Shown: positions 6,415-10,117 of the stretch, piece after piece | Position numbering within the stretch: position 1 is the first letter of the stretch | Layout: each line of letters starts with the position of its first letter | DNA from: Pseudomonadales bacterium | GTDB lineage: Bacteria > Pseudomonadota > Gammaproteobacteria > Steroidobacterales > Steroidobacteraceae | Assembly (NCBI GenBank): GCA_020442965.1 | Contig: JAGRJB010000013.1 | Span: forward strand, 1 to 10,117 | Reading direction: 5' to 3' | Length of the DNA stretch: 10,117 nt | The notes under the pieces: model-generated | Seen by the model: only the letters and a program-made list of their open reading frames with translations | Database searches by the model: none | Told to the model about the DNA's origin: nothing | Translations under genes and position numbers: made by a program

Positions 6415-6714
6415 ATGAACAAGTTCGACGCCCCAGAGCGAGAGAGCGTTGTCTTGCGCATGCAGGACCCGAAGCGCGTGCGGCCAAAATTCGTTCGTGA
6501 ACCCGACATGGACAAGGTGATCGATGCGCTCTTGCGCCTGGCGATGGAAATCAGCGTGATCCGCGATCGCCTGGATATACACGAGGCACTTGCCGAACTG
6601 CATGGAATCCCTGCCGACGCGATTGAATCATTCGAAGCAACGCCGCAGATCGAAGCGCGCCGTCGCGAGCGTCGCGATCGCCTCGTGCGTGGTGTCATCG
6701 CCGATCTGCGTTGA
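6415..6714 (+). CDS. Small protein of unknown function, co-transcribed with the methyltransferase
   Basis: A 99-residue soluble protein that I do not recognise. The ATG at 6415 has GGAAG (6403-6407) 7 nt upstream and sits 4 bp after the methyltransferase stop. An upstream in-frame start at 6367 would overlap that gene and lengthen the protein without a ribosome site. The sequence has an acidic-basic middle (DKVIDALLRLAMEISVIRDRLDIHEAL) predicted to be helical, and a strongly basic C-terminal helix (EARRRERRDRLVRGVIADL). No signal peptide or membrane segment is visible. Tight linkage suggests a partner or regulatory subunit of the methyltransferase. The next gene is convergent, 30 bp away. Confidence 0.75.
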   Translation: MNKFDAPERESVVLRMQDPKRVRPKFVREPDMDKVIDALLRLAMEISVIRDRLDIHEALAELHGIPADAIESFEATPQIEARRRERRDRLVRGVIADLR

Positions 6715-6744
6715 CGAAACGCCGGCAGCGACGCGGGCGACGCC

Positions 6745-7350
6745 TCATTCGCCGACGCGTATCACCAGCGTATCGAGTTCTCGTGCGCGCAGCTTGGCGC
6801 GCAGCCGGTTGAGTTCCGCGAGATCCGTGATCGGGCCGATGCGCACGCGGTGCCAGACGTCTTCATCGACCGCCACTCGTTGCACTTGCGCATCGATTCC
6901 TTGCAACCGCAACTGTGCGCCGACGCGCTGCGCTTCGGCGAGATCGCGATATGAACCGGCTTGCAGCACATAGACGCCCGGTCGCTCGATCGGGCCCAGC
7001 GTGCTGCCGCGCTCCCTGCTGACCTCCTTGTCCTTCTCAGGGATGACCACCTCGAATTTCGGCAGCATGTCATAGAAATCCAGATTCTTGGCCGCATCCT
7101 CGCCGTCCGTTGCGGCCGCATCGATGGCTGCGTCTGAGCGGCGCGGCTCAGGCTTCGGCGCCTCGGCCGCACGCGCTTCGTTGGCGCGACCTTCGGCGCC
7201 TCGATAGTGCAGATGCACGGCAAATGCGCAGGCCAGACCTATGGCGAGCCCGATGGAAAATTCCGGCCAGTGGATCCGATCGAAACTGAAGCCACTCGTG
7301 CGAGCGTGCTTGTAATCCCGCGACGTGATCTTTGTTCGTCCAGCAGCCAT
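6745..7350 (-). CDS. Membrane-anchored SPOR-domain protein (FtsN-like)
   Basis: A 201-residue bitopic inner-membrane protein. It has a short basic cytoplasmic tail (1-30), one membrane segment (about 31-47, FSIGLAIGLACAFAVHL), an Ala/Glu/Pro-rich periplasmic linker with the FYDMLPKFEVVIPE motif (92-105) found in FtsN-like SPOR proteins, and a C-terminal SPOR domain (about 125-199; GVYVLQAGSYRDLAEA, then RVRIGP). SPOR domains bind denuded glycan strands of septal peptidoglycan, so a role in cell division is likely. The gene starts 15 bp after argS, giving an argS-SPOR order also known in other Gammaproteobacteria. The ribosome site is weak (GGGG), so translational coupling to argS is possible. 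I leave the symbol empty because FtsN itself cannot be separated from paralogues here. Confidence 0.9.
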   Translation of the reverse strand: MAAGRTKITSRDYKHARTSGFSFDRIHWPEFSIGLAIGLACAFAVHLHYRGAEGRANEARAAEAPKPEPRRSDAAIDAAATDGEDAAKNLDFYDMLPKFEVVIPEKDKEVSRERGSTLGPIERPGVYVLQAGSYRDLAEAQRVGAQLRLQGIDAQVQRVAVDEDVWHRVRIGPITDLAELNRLRAKLRARELDTLVIRVGE

Positions 7351-7365
7351 GCGCGCGCCCCGGAC

Positions 7366-9123
7366 CTACATCGTCACTGGCGCCGAGACGCCCAGCAGCC
7401 CGAGTCCGTTGCGTATTACCTGTTGAACGCCCAATACCAGCGCGAGCCGTGCGTCGCGCAGCTCGGCGTCGTCGACGATGAACTGCTCGGCATTGTAGTA
7501 AGTGTGAAACGTGTTGGCGAGTTCGCGCAGGTAATGCACCAGCGCGTGCGGCGCACGCGCGAGCGCCGCATGTTCGATGACTTCTGGATAACGCGACAGA
7601 GCCGTTAGTACGGCCGCTTCGTGCGAGCCCGTCAAACGTGCTGCATTGGCGAGACCGCGCGCGCGATCGAAGGCCAGGCCGCGCGACTCGAGTTGTTTGA
7701 GCACACTGGCGACTCTCGCATGCGCGTATTGAATGTAGTAGACCGGGTTCTCGTTGGAGCGCGACTTGGCGAGCTCGAGATCGAAGTCCAGATGCTGGTC
7801 GTTACTGCGCATCAGGTAGAAAAATCGGCAAGCATCGTTGCCGACTTCCTCGCGCAGCTGGCGCAGTGTCACGAAGTTGCCCTCGCGCTTGCCCATCGAT
7901 AGCTTTTCACCGTTGCGGAACAGGCTGACCAGCTGGATCAGGCATACTTCAAGACAATCGGCGGGTTCGCCCAGGGCGACGAGGCCACCGCGAACGCGCG
8001 CGACGTAACCATGATGATCCGCGCCCAGGACGTCGATCAGTCGTGCAAACCCACGCTGCCGCTTGTCGTAATGATAGGCGATGTCCGATGCGAAGTAGGT
8101 CTTCAAGCCGTTTTCTCGAACGACAACGCGATCCTCGTCATCGCCGAATTCGCTCGCCCTGAACCATTCGGCACCGTCCTTCTGATAGACATGATCAGCG
8201 CGCCGCAGTTTGTCTAGCGCCCTGTCGATTGCGCCGCTGGTTTCGAGCTCGCGTTCCGAGTACCAGCGATCGAAGCTTACGCCGAAGCTGTCCAGATCGT
8301 CGCGAATCTCTGCCAGCATACGGTCACGGGAAAATGTAACGATTCGGTCGAATTGCTCCGTTCCTAACAACTGGCGCGCATTGCCGATCAGCGCGTCGAT
8401 ATGTTTGTCCTTGTCGCCGGCGGGCGCATCGGGGGGTGCGTTGGCAAAGACTTCGCTCGCGGGCCGCCGCAGCGAATCGCCGACTTTCGCTCGCAGTGCC
8501 GCGGCGACCGACAGGACGTATGCAGCGCGATAGCCGTTCGACGGAAATACGACTGCTTCGCCGCAAGCCTCGAGGTAGCGCAGATAGACACTGGCGGCGA
8601 GAATGTCGATCTGCCGGCCCGCGTCGTTGATATAGAACTCACGATGCACAGCGAAACCCACCGCGGCGAGCAGATTGCCGAGCGTCGCGCCGTAGGCGGC
8701 CTGTCGACCGTGACCGACATGCATCGGCCCGGTGGGATTCGCCGACACGAACTCCAGCATTAGCTTGGTGCCCGCGCCGAGGTTGCTGTGACCGAACCGG
8801 CCCGCCTCGGCGTGAATGCGCTGCAGGGTGGCCGCAAAGGTGCCTTTGGCCAGACGAAAATTGATAAAGCCCGCGCCGGCGATTTCGGCGCTCGTGATGA
8901 TTTCATTGGGCGGTAGGGCAGCGATGATGGCTGTCGCCAAGTCGCGCGGTTTGCGCCCGGCCGCTTTGGCGAGACGCATCGCAATATTGGTTGCGAAGTC
9001 GCCGTGCGCGGTGTCGCGCGTGCGCTCCACAACCACCGCGGCGGCGTCTGGGGTCGTTGGCACGATGGCGGGAACCAGGCTCGTGACGGCCTCGCGCAAC
9101 AGGCGCTCGAGTTCGATCTTCAC
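7366..9123 (-). CDS. argS: Arginyl-tRNA synthetase
   Basis: A 585-residue class I aminoacyl-tRNA synthetase that charges tRNA-Arg with arginine in the cytoplasm; the length is near the E. coli enzyme. The N-terminal ArgRS-specific domain (about 1-90, ending AGAGFINFRL) is followed by the catalytic core with SANPTGPMHVGHGR (127-140), which holds the HIGH-type signature HVGHGR (135-140). Downstream are YINDAGRQ, DVLGADHHGY, and the second signature written SMGKRE (409-414) in place of KMSKS, a kind of variation tolerated in ArgRS. The C-terminal anticodon-binding (DALR-type) domain includes NPVYYIQYAHAR and ELANTFHTYYN. The start at 9123 gives MKIELERLLREA, a standard N-terminus. Confidence 0.97.
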   Translation of the reverse strand: MKIELERLLREAVTSLVPAIVPTTPDAAAVVVERTRDTAHGDFATNIAMRLAKAAGRKPRDLATAIIAALPPNEIITSAEIAGAGFINFRLAKGTFAATLQRIHAEAGRFGHSNLGAGTKLMLEFVSANPTGPMHVGHGRQAAYGATLGNLLAAVGFAVHREFYINDAGRQIDILAASVYLRYLEACGEAVVFPSNGYRAAYVLSVAAALRAKVGDSLRRPASEVFANAPPDAPAGDKDKHIDALIGNARQLLGTEQFDRIVTFSRDRMLAEIRDDLDSFGVSFDRWYSERELETSGAIDRALDKLRRADHVYQKDGAEWFRASEFGDDEDRVVVRENGLKTYFASDIAYHYDKRQRGFARLIDVLGADHHGYVARVRGGLVALGEPADCLEVCLIQLVSLFRNGEKLSMGKREGNFVTLRQLREEVGNDACRFFYLMRSNDQHLDFDLELAKSRSNENPVYYIQYAHARVASVLKQLESRGLAFDRARGLANAARLTGSHEAAVLTALSRYPEVIEHAALARAPHALVHYLRELANTFHTYYNAEQFIVDDAELRDARLALVLGVQQVIRNGLGLLGVSAPVTM

Positions 9124-9151
9124 GGGTGAACTTCGGCTAAAGTGGTCGAAG

Positions 9152-9168
9152 CGCGTGATTGTAACGCG
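9152..9168 (-). promoter_or_regulatory. Possible argS -10 box inside an inverted repeat
   Basis: On the minus strand TACAAT (9158-9163), 5 of 6 to the -10 consensus, lies 34 bp before the argS start, giving a leader of about 27 nt. It sits between perfect 5-bp inverted arms, CGCGT (9152-9156) and ACGCG (9164-9168). No good -35 box is visible at 16-18 bp, so the call is weak. Confidence 0.3.
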
Positions 9169-9170
9169 TC

Positions 9171-9229
9171 AACGGAACGCGGACTTCTCCGTTTGGTCAA
9201 ATGCTGAGTCGAGCGGTCACGCAGACCGC
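9171..9229 (+). other. Hairpins upstream of the EF-hand gene
   Basis: Two inverted repeats lie in the divergent argS/EF-hand interval: AACGGA/TCCGTT (9171-9193, 11-nt loop) and the perfect GCGGTC/GACCGC (9213-9229, 5-nt loop). The second would lie in the leader of the EF-hand mRNA, about 20 nt before its ribosome site. Neither has a T-run long enough for an intrinsic terminator. The role is unknown. Confidence 0.35.
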
Positions 9230-9260
9230 CTGTTGTTGCGCTGGTTGTCAGGAGTAGCAG

Positions 9261-9740
9261 ATGAAAACCTTGACCTTGATCTCGGCCGCCGTCGTTGCAG
9301 CGACGTTGCTGGCGAACACTACCGCGGCCTACGCCGACGAGGATGCCCGCCAACCGCGCAGCACCCTGTTCACGCGCATGGACAAGGACGGCGACGGTCG
9401 CCTTGCGCGTTCGGAGTTGCCCGCTGACGCGCGAATGCAGCAGCGCTTCGAGGCGATGGATACCAACAAGGACGGCTATGTGACCGAGGACGAAGCGCGG
9501 GCGGCGCGCCAGGCCCGCATGACCGAAGGCAAAGCGCGTATCGAGCAGCGACTGAGGCAAGCCGACATCAACGGCGACGGCCAATATTCACTCGATGAGG
9601 TCCAGGCGAATATGCCGCGCCTGGCCGACCGATTCAACGAACTCGATGCGGACAAGAACGGCTACCTGACGCGCGAGGAACTGCGTGCGGCGCGCATGCA
9701 CCAGCACCGGCAGCACTCGAAGGAGCGCGCCGCTAACTGA
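9261..9740 (+). CDS. Exported calcium-binding protein with four EF-hands
   Basis: A 159-residue exported protein. A signal peptide (MKTLTLISAAVVAATLLANTTAAYA) with a likely cut after residue 25 is followed by four canonical 12-residue EF-hand loops: DKDGDGRLARSE (41-52), DTNKDGYVTEDE (67-78), DINGDGQYSLDE (102-113) and DADKNGYLTREE (129-140). All four keep Asp at position 1, Gly at 6 and Glu at 12, so all should bind calcium. The spacing (26, 35 and 27 residues between loop starts) suggests two EF-hand pairs. The basic His/Arg-rich tail is short. The role may be calcium buffering or sensing in the periplasm; no partner is indicated. AGGAG (9250-9254) lies 6 bp before the ATG. Its last 8 bp overlap the convergent end of priA. 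Confidence 0.93.
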   Translation: MKTLTLISAAVVAATLLANTTAAYADEDARQPRSTLFTRMDKDGDGRLARSELPADARMQQRFEAMDTNKDGYVTEDEARAARQARMTEGKARIEQRLRQADINGDGQYSLDEVQANMPRLADRFNELDADKNGYLTREELRAARMHQHRQHSKERAAN

Positions 9741-10117
9741 GTTCGAGCGGGTCGATATCCAGCGACCAGCGCAGGTCGCGCGGCGACGTGAGCGATTCAA
9801 TGCGTGGCAACCAGGTGTCGATGAATCGGTGCAGCGCGACCCGATCGGCGCACTCAACTAACAACTGTGCGTGGTAGCGTGCGGCACGCTTGGCCATCGC
9901 CGCGGGCACCGGGCCGAGTAGTTTGATGTCACGGGCGGACGGGGCGGCCGCGCGTGCCTGCTGCAGGAAGTCCACCGCGGTGACGAGCGTGGCTGCCGAG
10001 GCGCGGACGGCGGCAAGGCGTGAGTAGGGTGGCCAATGCGAGGCTTCGCGCTCGAGCAACGCTTGCCGTGCGAATCCGTCGTAGCCCTCGTGTAGCAGGT
10101 GCTGCAAGAGCGGATGC
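9733..10117 (-). CDS. priA: Primosomal protein N' (PriA helicase), C-terminal end (5' part outside window)
   Basis: This is the last 127 codons of the replication-restart helicase PriA, which reloads the replisome at stalled forks. The frame is open to the window edge and reads HPLLQHLLHEGYDGFARQAL, then LEREASHWPPYSRLAAVRA, LLGPVPAAMAKRAARYHAQLLV and finally RDLRWSLDIDPLEL. These align by eye with the C-terminal domain of E. coli PriA (HPLLQ..L..GY..FA, PP, LGPVPA...KR.GR...Q.L, W.LDVDP.E). The helicase and zinc-binding parts lie outside the window. The TAG stop at 9733-9735 lies inside the end of the EF-hand gene on the other strand. Confidence 0.94.
   Translation of the reverse strand, partial: HPLLQHLLHEGYDGFARQALLEREASHWPPYSRLAAVRASAATLVTAVDFLQQARAAAPSARDIKLLGPVPAAMAKRAARYHAQLLVECADRVALHRFIDTWLPRIESLTSPRDLRWSLDIDPLELS

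Noticed and set aside
5508..6698. 396-codon minus-strand frame antisense to the methyltransferase
   Set aside because: Long but Arg-rich and without domain features; the plus strand holds a complete methyltransferase with conserved motifs and a good ribosome site.
6715..6744. GC-rich repeat gcgacgcgggcgacgcc as a bidirectional terminator
   Set aside because: It is a direct rather than inverted repeat; only a 3-bp stem can form and no T-run follows.

Overview
The window looks like ordinary chromosome of a GC-rich Gammaproteobacterium. ArgRS, an FtsN-like SPOR protein, the PriA C-terminus and the NtrY/NtrX pair all have gammaproteobacterial character. The style recalls Steroidobacter/Nevskia/Xanthomonadales-like lineages, but that placement is inference. 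No tRNA, rRNA, insertion sequence, phage gene or CRISPR array was seen.

Layout. (1) 1-2069, plus: the 3' end of an NtrY-type sensor kinase, overlapping by ATGA with a complete NtrX-type regulator whose AAA+ domain has lost the GAFTGA loop and key ATPase residues. (2) 2075-3016, minus: a small secreted or lipid-anchored protein with one Ig-like and one fibronectin-III-like domain. Its long leader carries a class-I cyclic-di-GMP (GEMM-I) riboswitch at about 2888-2981, with a possible promoter just upstream. This is the most interesting element of the window. (3) 3151-5129, minus: an aldo/keto reductase followed by a short-chain dehydrogenase with an N-terminal export signal, probably one operon, trailed by three small hairpins. 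(4) 5286-6714, plus: a SAM-dependent methyltransferase and a 99-residue protein of unknown function, 4 bp apart. (5) 6745-9123, minus: argS followed by a membrane-anchored SPOR-domain protein. (6) 9261-9740, plus: an exported four-EF-hand calcium-binding protein whose end overlaps the convergent 3' end of priA (9733-10117, minus, cut by the window edge).

How they work together. NtrYX is a phosphorelay pair. The riboswitch makes the Ig/FN3 surface protein a likely c-di-GMP-controlled envelope or adhesion component. The AKR/SDR pair and the methyltransferase pair look like small accessory oxidoreductase and methylation operons with unknown substrates. argS, the SPOR protein and priA are housekeeping genes for translation, cell division and replication restart. 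Genes are packed tightly: two convergent junctions have a gap of only 5 bp or an 8-bp overlap. No convincing intrinsic terminator with a U-tract was seen anywhere.
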